Below the pieces are notes generated by a model. That model did not search any database. It saw only the letters and a program-made list of their open reading frames with translations, and was not told the DNA's origin. A stretch of 64,000 bases of DNA from Micromonosporaceae bacterium KJ-029 (GTDB taxonomy: Bacteria; Actinomycetota; Actinomycetes; Mycobacteriales; Micromonosporaceae), in NCBI GenBank assembly GCA_005402585.1, contig BIFP01000068.1, positions 124,001-188,000 of the forward strand, read 5' to 3'. Shown piece after piece: positions 8,343 to 17,547 of this stretch (the stretch's first letter is position 1; each line of letters starts with the position of its first letter). The translations under genes were made by a program, and so were the position numbers.

Positions 8343-9551
8343 GTGGCCACCGACAGCGATGAACTGCGCCACCGGCTGGACCGGGCGACCGCGCACCTCG
8401 ATCCCCCGTACGCGGTGGTCGACCTCACGGCCTTCGACACCAACGCGGCCGCACTCGTCGCCCGGGCCGGCGGCAAGCCGCTGCGGATCGCCAGCAAGTC
8501 GCTGCGCAGCCGCGACCTGATAGCCCGCGCGCTGGCCCGGCCGGGCTGGCACGCGGTGATGGCGTTCACGCTGCCCGAGGCGATCTGGCTGGTCCGCGCC
8601 GGGGTCACCGCCGACGTGCTGGTGGCGTACCCCACGGTCGACCGGGGCGCGCTGGCCGAACTCGTCGCCGATCCCGCCCTCGCGGCGGCCGTGACCCTGA
8701 TGGTCGACGACCCCGAACAGCTCGATCTCTACGACGCGGTGCGCGCCCCCGGGCGCCGTCCCGAACTGCGGATCTGCCTCGACCTGGACGCCTCGTGGCG
8801 GCTGCTCGGCGGGCGGGTGCACGTCGGGGTACGCCGCTCACCGGTGCACAGCGCCCGGGCGGCCGGCCGGCTGGCCGGCACCGTCACCCGTCGGTCGGGC
8901 TTCCGGTTGGTCGGCCTGATGTCGTACGAGGCACAGATCGCCGGCCTGGGCGACGCGCCACCCGGGCAGGCGGCGCTCGGCACCGCGATCCGGCTGGCCC
9001 AGCGCGGGTCGTACCGTGAGCTGCTGGCCCGCCGGAGCGCGGCGGTGGCCGCGGTACGCGAGCACGCCGACCTGGAGTTCGTCAACGGTGGCGGCACCGG
9101 CAGCGTGGCCGCGACCAGCGCCGATCCCGCGGTAACCGAGGTCACCGCGGGATCCGGCCTGTACGGGCCGGCGCTGTTCGACGCGTACCGCAGCTGGCGC
9201 CCGACCCCGGCGGCGTTCTTCGCCTGCGCGGTGGTCCGCCGACCGGCACCCGGGGTGGCCACGGTGCTCGGCGGTGGCTGGGTCGCCTCCGGATCGGCCG
9301 CCGACAGCCGGCTACCCCGGCCATGGCTGCCCACCGGGCTCAAGCTGATCGGCGCCGAGGGGGCTGGCGAGGTGCAGACCCCGCTGGCCGGCACGACCGC
9401 CGGCACGCTGCGGATCGGCGACCGGGTCTGGTTCCGCCACGCCAAGTCCGGCGAGCTGTGCGAACGCGTCAACGAACTGCACCTGGTGGACGGTGACGAG
9501 GTGGTGGCCACCGTGCCGACCTACCGGGGCGAGGGTCGAGCCTTTCTCTGA
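8343..9551 (+). CDS. PLP-dependent amino acid deaminase/aldolase
   Basis: A 402-residue protein of the alanine-racemase-fold (fold type III) family that includes D-threonine aldolase and D-serine dehydratase. The PLP lysine is in RIASKSLRS near residues 49-57, on the first barrel strand. NGGGTGS near residue 244 is the phosphate-binding region, and the C-terminal domain contains the H-x-K-x-G-E-L-C pattern (HAKSGELCE, about residues 367-375) that supplies metal ligands in this family. It probably acts on D-amino acids; the substrate is not determined. The start is a GTG at 8343. It converges on the TetR gene. Confidence 0.8.
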   Translation: MATDSDELRHRLDRATAHLDPPYAVVDLTAFDTNAAALVARAGGKPLRIASKSLRSRDLIARALARPGWHAVMAFTLPEAIWLVRAGVTADVLVAYPTVDRGALAELVADPALAAAVTLMVDDPEQLDLYDAVRAPGRRPELRICLDLDASWRLLGGRVHVGVRRSPVHSARAAGRLAGTVTRRSGFRLVGLMSYEAQIAGLGDAPPGQAALGTAIRLAQRGSYRELLARRSAAVAAVREHADLEFVNGGGTGSVAATSADPAVTEVTAGSGLYGPALFDAYRSWRPTPAAFFACAVVRRPAPGVATVLGGGWVASGSAADSRLPRPWLPTGLKLIGAEGAGEVQTPLAGTTAGTLRIGDRVWFRHAKSGELCERVNELHLVDGDEVVATVPTYRGEGRAFL

Positions 9552-9570
9552 CCCGAGCCGGGTACGGCGG

Positions 9571-10290
9571 TCAGGCGGGCTGCGCGGCCGGCTCGGGCTC
9601 GGAGATCTGATCGTCGGCCGGCCTGGCGGGTTGCACGACCGGCCGGTGGGCGGTGTCGCCCGGGGCGTCCACCTGGCGGTGCAGGTACTCGCGGATCAGC
9701 GCCTTCGCCTCGGTCAGCACCCGGTCGTCGCCGTCCGGCTTCCGGCGGAACGCGAGCTTGATCAGCGCGTCCGCCGCCTCCACCGCGACCTCCAGGTGGA
9801 AGCGCAGGTCGGGCCCCTCGGCGAGCCCGAACCGCTCGGTGAGCACCCGGGCCAACTGGTCCGCGATCACCCCGTTGTTGTCCCGCTGCTCATCGAGCAG
9901 ATGCAGGTCGACCACGTCGCCGAAGTGCAGGGTACGGAACCCGGGGACGGTGCGGTGCATCGTGATGTACTCATCGATCCCCGCGTCGACCCCGTCCCAC
10001 CAATGGGTCAGGTCGTCCGAGGCGAAGCGCTCGTCGAGACGCTGGAGGTAGGACTCCATCGTGCGCAGGGTCAGTGCCTGCACGATCGCCCGCTTGTCCG
10101 GAAAGAACTGGTAGACCGACCCGATCGCCACCTCGGCCCGCTCGGCGAGCAGGGTGGTGGTCAGCCCCTCGTACCCCACCTCGTCGACGAGTTCGGCGCA
10201 GGCGTCCAGCATCCGCTGGACGCGCGCGACACTACGACCCTGCACTGGTACACGGCGCAGCGGCCCGGTCGTGGCGGCTGAAGTGGACAC
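9571..10290 (-). CDS. TetR-family transcriptional regulator
   Basis: A 239-residue regulator. The N-terminal helix-turn-helix includes GYEGLTTTLLAERAEVAIGSVYQFF, typical of TetR proteins, and the C-terminal two-thirds is the helical ligand/dimer domain. I chose the GTG at 10290 because AGAGGGGG lies at good distance upstream; an alternative in-frame start at 10326 would add 12 residues and overlap an operator-like palindrome. It is divergent from the lactone oxidase gene, and the shared spacer contains two clean inverted repeats, so autoregulation and control of the oxidase are likely. Confidence 0.85.
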   Translation of the reverse strand: MSTSAATTGPLRRVPVQGRSVARVQRMLDACAELVDEVGYEGLTTTLLAERAEVAIGSVYQFFPDKRAIVQALTLRTMESYLQRLDERFASDDLTHWWDGVDAGIDEYITMHRTVPGFRTLHFGDVVDLHLLDEQRDNNGVIADQLARVLTERFGLAEGPDLRFHLEVAVEAADALIKLAFRRKPDGDDRVLTEAKALIREYLHRQVDAPGDTAHRPVVQPARPADDQISEPEPAAQPA

Positions 10291-10325
10291 TCGCCACCCC
10301 CTCTCGACGGATGAACATATCTGCA

Positions 10326-10343
10326 AGTCACGACTCCGTGACT
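10326..10343. promoter_or_regulatory. inverted repeat AGTCACG-n4-CGTGACT
   Basis: Perfect 7-bp arms around a 4-bp spacer, 36 bp upstream of the TetR gene start and in the divergent spacer. It is a candidate operator for TetR autoregulation. Confidence 0.5.
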
Positions 10344-10380
10344 ACCTGTACAACGAGCGGACCTCGATTGCGGTGTTTAC

Positions 10381-10397
10381 CAGGAACAACGTTCCTG
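10381..10397. promoter_or_regulatory. inverted repeat CAGGAAC-n3-GTTCCTG
   Basis: A 17-bp palindrome with perfect 7-bp arms, 38 bp before the oxidase start. Its position just upstream of the ribosome site is that of a repressor operator; the local region is also unusually AT-rich for this genome. Confidence 0.6.
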
Positions 10398-10434
10398 ATA
10401 TGAAGTTGGCTCATATTCATTTTGAGGAGCGCCG

Positions 10435-11748
10435 ATGGCCGGAACCGCCGCCGATGCCGCCACCTGGTCGAACTGGGCCGGCAACCAGCACAGCGTCGCA
10501 ACCGCCGTCCTGCGCCCCTCGTCCATCGCCGAGGTCGCCGAGCAGGTCCGTTCCGCCGCCGAGACCGGTGAGCGGATCCGCCCGGTCGGCAGCGGCCACT
10601 CCTTCACTCCCGTCGCGGTCGGCGGCGGGCGCCGGATGGACCTGACCCGACTCGCCATCGACGTACGCGTGGACGTCGATCGGCGCCTCGTCACCGTACC
10701 GGCCGGGATGATACTTCGGGGGCTGAACGCCCTACTCGCCGATCACCATTTGGCGTTGCCGAACCTCGGCGACATCGACGCGCAGACCGTGGCCGGGGCG
10801 ATCTCCACCGGCACCCACGGCACCGGCGCGGCGTACGGCGGCCTGGCCACGTTCGTCGAGGCGTTGACTCTGGTCACCGGGACCGGCGAGGTGCTGCACT
10901 GCTCCGCCGAGGAACAGCCCGAGGTCTTCGACGCGGCCCGGATCGCGCTCGGCGCGCTCGGTGTACTGGTCGAGGTGACACTGCGCTGTGTGGACGCCTT
11001 CGTGCTGCGGGCACACGAACGCCCGGCGTCGCTGGACGCCGTGCTGGCGGAACTGCCCGGCCTGGTCGAGGCGCACGACCACGTGGAGTTCTTCTGGTTC
11101 CCGTACACCAGGCGGGTGCAGCTCAAGGTCAACGACCGGGTGGCCGCCGACGACCGCCCACTGCCTCGCTGGCGCAGCTGGCTGGACGACGACTTCCTGG
11201 CCAACACCGTCTTCGCCGGTGCCTGCCGGCTCGGCCGCGCGGTGCCGGCGCTGGCGCCGGGGATCAGCGCCCTCTCCGTCCGGGCGCTCAGCGAGCGCGT
11301 GTACACCGGCCGCTCCGACGTGGTCTTCTGCACCCCGCGCCGGGTCCGCTTCCTGGAGATGGAGTACGCGTTACCGCGCGAAGCCCTGCCCGACGCGCTC
11401 GACGCGCTGCGCCGGATCGTGGACGGGCTGCCGTTCAAGGTGCTCTTCCCGGTCGAGGTACGGTTCACCGCCGCCGACCCGATCTGGCTGTCGCACTCCT
11501 ACGGGCGTGAGTCGGCGTACGTCGCCCTGCACCAGTACGTTGGCATGCCGTACGAGCCGTACTTCCGGGCCTTCGAGAAAGTGGCGACCGAACTGGGCGG
11601 CCGCCCGCACTGGGGCAAGCTGCACTGGCGCGACGCTGCCTCGCTGGCCCCCGCCTACCCCCGCTGGCACGACTTCCAGCGGATCCGCACCCGACTGGAC
11701 CCCCACCACACCCTCGCCACCCCCCACCTCACCACCCTCCTCGGCTGA
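10435..11748 (+). CDS. FAD-linked sugar-1,4-lactone oxidase (D-arabinono/L-gulono type)
   Basis: A 437-residue VAO-type flavoprotein. The FAD domain shows RPVGSGHSFTPV near residues 42-53 and AGAISTGTHGTG near 119-130. The C-terminal half fits the D-arabinono-1,4-lactone oxidase/ALO domain and ends with HWGKLHW. Such enzymes oxidise aldonolactones or alditols with O2. The motif around HSFTPV has no obvious covalent-flavin change, so I cannot tell lactone from alditol substrate. GAGGAG lies 7 bp before the ATG. It is divergently arranged with the TetR regulator and followed by a palindromic repeat. Confidence 0.85.
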   Translation: MAGTAADAATWSNWAGNQHSVATAVLRPSSIAEVAEQVRSAAETGERIRPVGSGHSFTPVAVGGGRRMDLTRLAIDVRVDVDRRLVTVPAGMILRGLNALLADHHLALPNLGDIDAQTVAGAISTGTHGTGAAYGGLATFVEALTLVTGTGEVLHCSAEEQPEVFDAARIALGALGVLVEVTLRCVDAFVLRAHERPASLDAVLAELPGLVEAHDHVEFFWFPYTRRVQLKVNDRVAADDRPLPRWRSWLDDDFLANTVFAGACRLGRAVPALAPGISALSVRALSERVYTGRSDVVFCTPRRVRFLEMEYALPREALPDALDALRRIVDGLPFKVLFPVEVRFTAADPIWLSHSYGRESAYVALHQYVGMPYEPYFRAFEKVATELGGRPHWGKLHWRDAASLAPAYPRWHDFQRIRTRLDPHHTLATPHLTTLLG

Positions 11749-11757
11749 CCTCGTCCA

Positions 11758-11805
11758 GATCTTGGTACGAACCCGCCCTCCGGGGGGCGCTCCCGTACCA
11801 AGATC
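11758..11805. repeat. GATCTTGGTACG palindromic repeat, copy 1
   Basis: A 48-bp palindrome with perfect 12-bp outer arms (GATCTTGGTACG with CGTACCAAGATC) and a GC-rich inner stem, 9 bp after the oxidase stop. It is nearly identical to the element at 12943-12992. It probably acts as a terminator and belongs to a dispersed repeat family. Confidence 0.85.
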
Positions 11806-11823
11806 CAGCGGCTGTCCACAGGG

Positions 11824-12936
11824 GTGGAGCGGGAGTGGCGGGGGTGGGCAGGGTGGGGTGTGGGGATTCGGGGTGGCGGTCAGCCCGGCCGGGCAGAGGG
11901 CGGGCGGCGGACCGCGGCGGGACGTACCAGCCGGGCTGACTCACGGGAATGGCGACGAGAGCAGGGATGGGGGCGGGAGCTGGCGTCGGGGCCTCGGCGG
12001 GGGTGGGGACGGGAGCTTCCTAGCGACGACGCGGACGCGTTGACCTGGTTGTTGTTTCACCAGGAGGACGTGCTCAGCCTCGACCAGGCCCGCCAGCATC
12101 TGTCGCCGAAGGCGATCCGGCACCGAATCAGGTCGGGCCGGTGGCGGCAGGTGCATCGTGCCGTGTACATCGCCCACAACGGACCGACCGCTCCGGCACA
12201 ACGGCCCTGGATCGCCGTCCTCGCCGCTGGCCCGACCGCGCTGCTCGGCGGGCTGAGCGCGGCCCGGGCCTGGGGTCTGCGCCGGTATGACGACGGGCTC
12301 CTGCACGTGCTCCTGCCGGCTCGTCACCAGACGCGCTCGATGCCGCCCAGCGTCCGGGTACACCGCACCACCATCCTGCCCGACGAGGATGTCCTCGCCG
12401 TAGGGCAGCCGCGCCGCACGATGCCGGCTCGGTCGGTCGTCGACGCGGCGCAGTGGGCGGCCAGCGACCACGAGGCGAGGGCGATCATCGCGGCCAGTTT
12501 CCAGCAGCGCCTCGTGGCCGGCGACGACGTGCAGCGCGTACTCGATCGGCTTCCGCGCACACGGCGTCGCAGCCTGATCGCGCAGACCGCCACCGACTCG
12601 GCAGGTGGCGCGCATTCCCTGCCGGAGTTGGAGTTCCTCAGCCTGGTACGGCGAGCGGGGCTACCCGAGCCGACCCGGCAGGCGGTCCGCCGGGACGCCT
12701 CCGGTCGACGCCGCTACCTGGACGCCTGGTTCGAGGAGTGGCGGGTGCACGTGGAGATCGACGGCGGCCAGCACCTCGACCCCGCCACCGCCTGGGCGGA
12801 CATGCGCCGGCAGAACGACCTGTGGCAGCGCGGCGACCGGGTGCTGCGCTTCCCCGCCTGGGCCATCCGCCACGCCCCCGCCGAGGTGACCACCCAACTC
12901 CGCACCGCCCTACTCGCGGCAGGCTGGCGCCCCTGA
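11824..12936 (+). CDS. DUF559 / AbiEi-like protein with PD-(D/E)XK-type nuclease fold
   Basis: Up to 370 residues. From about residue 72 the N-terminal part is a winged-helix AbiEi-antitoxin-like segment (AIRHRIRSGRWRQVHRAVY). The C-terminal 110 residues match DUF559, a Vsr-like endonuclease fold, with YLDAWFEEWRVHVEIDGGQHLD carrying the Asp/Glu/Asp cluster of that fold. The first 70 residues are Gly/Arg/Trp-rich, come from a G-rich tract and look non-conserved, so the real start may be later, for example the TTG at 12040. Single DUF559 proteins are common in actinobacteria without known function. It is flanked on both sides by copies of the same 48-50-bp palindrome. Confidence 0.7.
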   Translation: MEREWRGWAGWGVGIRGGGQPGRAEGGRRTAAGRTSRADSREWRREQGWGRELASGPRRGWGRELPSDDADALTWLLFHQEDVLSLDQARQHLSPKAIRHRIRSGRWRQVHRAVYIAHNGPTAPAQRPWIAVLAAGPTALLGGLSAARAWGLRRYDDGLLHVLLPARHQTRSMPPSVRVHRTTILPDEDVLAVGQPRRTMPARSVVDAAQWAASDHEARAIIAASFQQRLVAGDDVQRVLDRLPRTRRRSLIAQTATDSAGGAHSLPELEFLSLVRRAGLPEPTRQAVRRDASGRRRYLDAWFEEWRVHVEIDGGQHLDPATAWADMRRQNDLWQRGDRVLRFPAWAIRHAPAEVTTQLRTALLAAGWRP

Positions 12937-12942
12937 CCCCTT

Positions 12943-12992
12943 GGATCTTGGTACGAAACCGCCCTCCGCGGGGCGCTTCCGTACCAAGATCC
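12943..12992. repeat. GATCTTGGTACG palindromic repeat, copy 2
   Basis: A 50-bp palindrome with perfect 13-bp arms (GGATCTTGGTACG with CGTACCAAGATCC), in the 64-bp space between the convergent DUF559 and topA genes. It is nearly identical to copy 1 at 11758-11805 and a likely bidirectional terminator. Confidence 0.85.
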
Positions 12993-13000
12993 GGGCGAGG

Positions 13001-15805
13001 TCAGTCGGTGCGGGCGGTGGTGGACTTCTTGGCGGGGGTGGATTTGGCGGCGGCCGTCTTCTTGGTGGCGGTGGCCTTGGCCGCCTTGGTGGCGGTGGCC
13101 TTGGTGGCCTTGGCGGGGGCCTTCTTGGCAGCGGCCTTCTTCGCCGCCTTCTTCGGGGCCGGGCCCTTCGCCCGCTTCTCGGCGAGCATCTCGGAGGCTT
13201 CCTCCAGGCTCAGCGCCTCGGGGGTCTGGCCGCGCCGCAGGGAGGCGTTGGTCTCCCCGTCGGTGACGTACGGGCCGAACCGGCCGTCCTTGATGACCAG
13301 CGGCCTCTCCGTCAACGGGTCGGCGCCCATCTCCCGCAGCGGCGGAGCGGCGGCCCGGCGCTGGCGGGTCTTCGGGGCTGCCAGCAGCGCCACCGCCTCG
13401 TCCAGCGTGACGGTGAACATCTTGTCTTCCGAGTCCAGCGAACGGAACTCGTCACCACGCTTGACGTACGGGCCGTAGCGGCCGTTGTTGGCGAACACCT
13501 CGGCGCCGTCCGGGTCCACCCCGACCAGCCGGGGCAGGCTGAGCAGCTTGAGCGCCTCGTCGAGGGTGAGCGAATCCGGCGTCTGTGAGCGCAGCAGCGA
13601 CGACTTCCGCTCGCCGCTCGCGACGTACGGGCCGAACCGGCCGGACTTGAGCACGATCGGCTCTCCGGTCGCCGGGTCGTCACCGAGCTTGCGCTCGCCA
13701 CCGCCGCCGAGGAACAGCTCGTGCACCTTCTCCGGGGTCAGCTCGTCCGGCGCCAGGCCCTCGGGGATCGGCGCCCGGTCGCCCGGCGTCGCACCCTCCT
13801 CGCCCTCCACCTTCGGTGCCGGCTGCTCGCCGGGCAGCGCCCGCTGCAGGTACGGCCCGAACCGGCCGACCCGCACCACCACCTCACGGCCCTCGTCGTC
13901 GGTGAACAGCGGGATCGAGTTGACGCTGCGCGCGTCGATCTCGCTGAGGTTCTCGGTGACCAGCTTCTTCAGCCCTCCGGAACGGGCGATGTCCTGGTCA
14001 CCGGCGCCGTTGGTGGTGCCGAAGTAGAACGCGGTGAGGAAGTCGACCGCCGCGTGGTCACCGCCCGCGATCTCGTCCAGCTCGTTCTCCATGCTGGCGG
14101 TGAAGTCGTAGTCGATCAGGCGCGGGTAGTGCCGCTCCATCAACCCGATCACCGCGAACGCCAGGAAGGACGGGATCATCGCCTGCCCGCGCTTGACGAC
14201 ATACCCGCGGTCCTGGATGGTCTGCATGATCGACGCGTACGTGGACGGGCGGCCGATGCCCAGCTCTTCGAGCGCCTTGACCAGCGACGCCTCCGTATAG
14301 CGGGCCGGCGGCTGGGTGTGGTGACCCTGCGCGGCCAACTCCTCGGCGGTCAGCGGCTGGTCCTTGACCAGGTTGGGCAGCCGGCGCTCGGCGTCCTCCG
14401 CCTCGGCGTTCTCGTCGTCGCTGGACTCGACGTACGCGCGCAGGAAGCCCGGGTCCGTGATGGTCTTGCCGGTGGCGCCGAAGTCGGCCTCCTCACCGGA
14501 GGCGGAGGTCGCCCGGATCCGCACCGAGACGCTGGAGCCGACCGCGTCGGTCATCTGCGAGGCGATGGTGCGCCGCCAGATCAGCTCGTAGAGCTTGAAC
14601 TCCTCAGCCGACAGCTCCTTGGCCACCTCGCCCGGGGTGCGGAAGTTGTCCCCCGCCGGGCGGATCGCCTCATGCGCCTCCTGGGCGTTCTTCACCTTGC
14701 CGGTGTAGCGGCGCGGCTCCGGCGGCACGCTGCGCTCGCCGTAAAGCTCGACGATCTGCCGACGGGCCGCCGCGATGGCGGTGTCGGACAGGTTCACCGA
14801 GTCGGTACGCATGTAGGTGATGTAGCCGTTCTCGTACAGCCGCTGCGCGGTACGCATCGTCTGCTGCGACGAGAACCGCAACTTGCGGGCCGCCTCCTGC
14901 TGGAGCGTGGAGGTGATGAACGGGGCGTACGGGCGGCGGCGGTAGGGCTTCTCCTCGACCCGGGTGACGGTGAACGGCCGCCCCTCCAGCCGGGCGGCGA
15001 GCCCACGGGCCCCGCCCTCGTCGAGGTGGACCACCCCGGCACCGGGCTTGACCCGGCCCGTGGTCGGCTCGAAGTCCTTGCCGGTGGCGATCCGGTCGCC
15101 GTTCAGCGCGACCAGGGTCGCGTTGAAGTGACGCGGCCCCTCGCCGATCTTCGCCACCGCCAGGGTGGCCAGGATGTCCCAGTACTCGGCGGTGCGGAAA
15201 GCCATCCGCTGCCGCTCCCGCTCGACCACGATCCGGGTCGCCACGGACTGCACCCGGCCCGCCGACAGCTTCGGCATGACCTTCTTCCACAGCACCGGGG
15301 AGACCTCGTAGCCGTACAGCCGGTCGAGGATGCGCCGGGCCTCCTGGGCGTCCACCAGGTCGCGGTCGATCTCCCGCGGGTTGGCCACCGCCGCCTGGAT
15401 CGCCGGCTTGGTGATCTCGTGGAAGACCATCCGCCGGACCGGCACCTTGGGCTTGAGCGTCTCCACCAGGTGCCAGGCGATCGCCTCGCCCTCGCGGTCC
15501 TCGTCCGTGGCCAGGAAGATCTCGTCGACCTCCTTGGCCAGCTTGGTCAGCTTGCTGATCTGCTGCTTGCGGTCGGCGGAGACGACGTAGAGGGCGTGGA
15601 AGCCGTTGTCGACATCCACCCCGAGCCGGGCCCACGGCTCGCCCTTGTACCTGGCCGGGACGTCGGCGGCGTTGCGGGGCAGGTCGCGGACGTGCCCGAA
15701 GCTGGCCTCCACGACGTACCCCGGGCCGAGGTAGCCCGAGATCGTCTTGGCCTTCGCCGGAGACTCGACGATGACCAGGCGGGTGGTTCCAGCGTTGCTC
15801 GGCAC
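13001..15805 (-). CDS. topA: type I DNA topoisomerase (TopA)
   Basis: A 934-residue topoisomerase IA that relaxes negative supercoils. The N-terminus opens with the TOPRIM strand LVIVESPAKAKTI. The active-site Tyr is in NGYITYMRTDS, about one third of the way in. The C-terminal region carries four repeats with a GRFGPYV-like core (GRFGPYL, GRFGPYV, GRYGPYV, GRFGPYV) instead of zinc fingers, as usual for actinobacteria. A Lys/Ala/Thr-rich tail of about 60 residues follows, probably binding DNA non-specifically. I chose the GTG at 15805 (VPSNAGTTRL) because homology starts there and GAGG lies upstream; the open frame extends to 16018. It converges on the DUF559 gene. Confidence 0.95.
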   Translation of the reverse strand: MPSNAGTTRLVIVESPAKAKTISGYLGPGYVVEASFGHVRDLPRNAADVPARYKGEPWARLGVDVDNGFHALYVVSADRKQQISKLTKLAKEVDEIFLATDEDREGEAIAWHLVETLKPKVPVRRMVFHEITKPAIQAAVANPREIDRDLVDAQEARRILDRLYGYEVSPVLWKKVMPKLSAGRVQSVATRIVVERERQRMAFRTAEYWDILATLAVAKIGEGPRHFNATLVALNGDRIATGKDFEPTTGRVKPGAGVVHLDEGGARGLAARLEGRPFTVTRVEEKPYRRRPYAPFITSTLQQEAARKLRFSSQQTMRTAQRLYENGYITYMRTDSVNLSDTAIAAARRQIVELYGERSVPPEPRRYTGKVKNAQEAHEAIRPAGDNFRTPGEVAKELSAEEFKLYELIWRRTIASQMTDAVGSSVSVRIRATSASGEEADFGATGKTITDPGFLRAYVESSDDENAEAEDAERRLPNLVKDQPLTAEELAAQGHHTQPPARYTEASLVKALEELGIGRPSTYASIMQTIQDRGYVVKRGQAMIPSFLAFAVIGLMERHYPRLIDYDFTASMENELDEIAGGDHAAVDFLTAFYFGTTNGAGDQDIARSGGLKKLVTENLSEIDARSVNSIPLFTDDEGREVVVRVGRFGPYLQRALPGEQPAPKVEGEEGATPGDRAPIPEGLAPDELTPEKVHELFLGGGGERKLGDDPATGEPIVLKSGRFGPYVASGERKSSLLRSQTPDSLTLDEALKLLSLPRLVGVDPDGAEVFANNGRYGPYVKRGDEFRSLDSEDKMFTVTLDEAVALLAAPKTRQRRAAAPPLREMGADPLTERPLVIKDGRFGPYVTDGETNASLRRGQTPEALSLEEASEMLAEKRAKGPAPKKAAKKAAAKKAPAKATKATATKAAKATATKKTAAAKSTPAKKSTTARTD

Positions 15806-16194
15806 GTCTGTATCAACCTCATTCCTACTCGTGGCCGCGCCTGCCCGGTTCTGGGCGCACTCGACCCACCGGTACCCGGCGGCCCGGATGTCCAACGTAA
15901 CGCGCCGTCCGTGTTTCGGGTTTCGCGGGCGGGCAATCCGCCCCGGACGATCTGTGGTCGCGCCGGACGGCGTCACCGTACACCCTGAGTAGGGCGTGGA
16001 GCGGGCCACTGTGACCATGGCAGCCCCTCGGTGGAGGTAGAACCCGACCGATTCTCCCTGTCTTCCCCGACACCCGGCTGTCCCCGATCGGACACCCGCA
16101 CCACCGCCCAGCCGCGTCGATCATGCAGTCGTGGTGCCCCGCAAAAGCACCACGCGGGACAAACCTCCCACCGCAACTCGATGATCGGCAGTGC
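15806..16194. other. intergenic region upstream of topA
   Basis: About 390 bp with no credible gene. It should contain the topA promoter on the minus strand; I saw no convincing operator, and no strong terminator hairpin beyond the stop at 16195. Confidence 0.5.
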
Positions 16195-16899
16195 CTAGGG
16201 GCGGGTGGGCCAGGTGGGGGGTGGGGCGGCGGGTGGGCGCCCGCCGACCAGTTCGGCCAGGCGGAGGGTGCGGCGGCGACCGGCGATCCGGTACGCCGGG
16301 CCGCCCGCGTCAGGCCGCACCAGTTCCCCGCCGAGGCCGGCCGCGGCGAGGGCGGCCCCGACCGCCGCCCAGCGGTCGGGGTCGGTGCCGCCGAGTCGGA
16401 GCAGGAAATCCGGCGGATCCGCCGCTCCGGCCGCGGCGAGCCACAGCCGCAGCCGCCGTCCGTCGAGCTGGAAGCCGGCGGGCGGGTGCTGCGTCGAACC
16501 GCGCAGCCAGGCCGCCGCCAGCGGCACGATCATCCGGGTGTACGCGGTGCGTACGGCGTACCGCTCGTCGTCGGTGGGTGCCCAGGTCGCCCGGACACCC
16601 CGCTGGGCCAGCTCGGCGACGAGCACGTGCACCCGCCAGGCGGCGTCCACCACCACCGACAGCCGAGCGGTGCCGCCCATCCGGTGCACCTCGCCCGGCC
16701 CGGCGAGCAGCCCGGCCAGATCGGCGACGGAGGGTTCACCGGTCTCCGCCCCGAAGAAGACCAGTTGCTGATCGTCCACCGCGGTTCGGCCGGTGTCGGT
16801 GGCGCGGCGGCGGGGTGCCGGTGGGGTTGGCGCGGGCGTCGGAAAGGACACCGGCAGCGGTTGCGCCGCCGGTGTCTCACCGGGACCGCTCAACGGCAT
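16195..16899 (-). CDS. conserved hypothetical protein
   Basis: A 234-residue protein of unknown function. The first 40 residues are Pro/Thr-rich and the last 20 Pro-rich. The middle is a mixed fold with Trp- and Arg-rich stretches (VVVDAAWRVHVLV, AWLRGSTQHPPAGFQLDGRRLRLWL). No signal peptide or transmembrane segment is evident. It overlaps the end of the lipoprotein gene by 10 bases, so the two form an operon. Nothing visible gives a function. Confidence 0.65.
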   Translation of the reverse strand: MPLSGPGETPAAQPLPVSFPTPAPTPPAPRRRATDTGRTAVDDQQLVFFGAETGEPSVADLAGLLAGPGEVHRMGGTARLSVVVDAAWRVHVLVAELAQRGVRATWAPTDDERYAVRTAYTRMIVPLAAAWLRGSTQHPPAGFQLDGRRLRLWLAAAGAADPPDFLLRLGGTDPDRWAAVGAALAAAGLGGELVRPDAGGPAYRIAGRRRTLRLAELVGGRPPAAPPPTWPTRP

Positions 16900-17432
16900 T
16901 CGGGTACCTCGTCGAAGGCGCGCTTGAGCTCCTCCGAGTTCAGCCGGCTGGTGTCCAGCGCGCTCGCGTCGTACTCCCGCTGGAGGGTCTCCACCGCGGC
17001 CCGGACGCCGTCGTAGAAGACGGTGGCCTCCCCGGTGCCCAGGCTGTCGATGGTGGCCCCGGCCCGGCCGTAGGCGTCGCGCATCGACGTGAGGGAGGCC
17101 CGGAAGCCGGCGGAGACCTCCTCGCCGTGCTCGACCTTGGGGACCCCCGCCTGCTCGACCTTCCGCCGGGCGGTCTCGCTGGCCTGCTCGGCCCCGGCGA
17201 AGAGCCGGACCAGGTTCTCCTTGGCCTGCGCGGGGGTGGTCTGCGCGGTCATCTGCTGGTTCGTGCTGCTGGTCAGCTTGCTGATCTCGGCCCGCCAGGG
17301 GGTCAGCGCCGAGCACACCGAGGCGGCCCAGGCACGCGGGCTGGGGCCGCTGGACCCGCAGGCGGCCAGCAGGACCAGCGTGGCCAGGAGCACCGTGAGC
17401 TTTCCGGCGGCTGCCGCCCGGCACGTACGCAT
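16890..17432 (-). CDS. putative lipoprotein
   Basis: A 180-residue secreted lipoprotein. The signal peptide has a basic start, a hydrophobic core and the lipobox LLAAC, with the Cys at residue 25 as the lipidation site. The mature part is helical and charged with few cysteines, suggesting a coiled or helical-bundle domain facing outside the membrane. No catalytic motif is visible. It is the first gene of a two-gene unit with the 234-aa protein and lies downstream of hppA on the same strand, 115 bp away, so read-through is possible. Confidence 0.8.
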   Translation of the reverse strand: MRTCRAAAAGKLTVLLATLVLLAACGSSGPSPRAWAASVCSALTPWRAEISKLTSSTNQQMTAQTTPAQAKENLVRLFAGAEQASETARRKVEQAGVPKVEHGEEVSAGFRASLTSMRDAYGRAGATIDSLGTGEATVFYDGVRAAVETLQREYDASALDTSRLNSEELKRAFDEVPECR

Positions 17433-17547
17433 GCGTTGCAGCGTACGGCTTCGCCTGGCGGGTCGGCACCGGTCAGGCGTGCCGGCCCGACGGCATCCGG
17501 TCCCCGGTCGGTCGTACCGCCGACCGGGGACCGGATGCGCCGTGCGA

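Noticed and set aside
13721..15988. 755-codon open frame opposite topA
   Set aside because: Antisense to topA, which has all family motifs.
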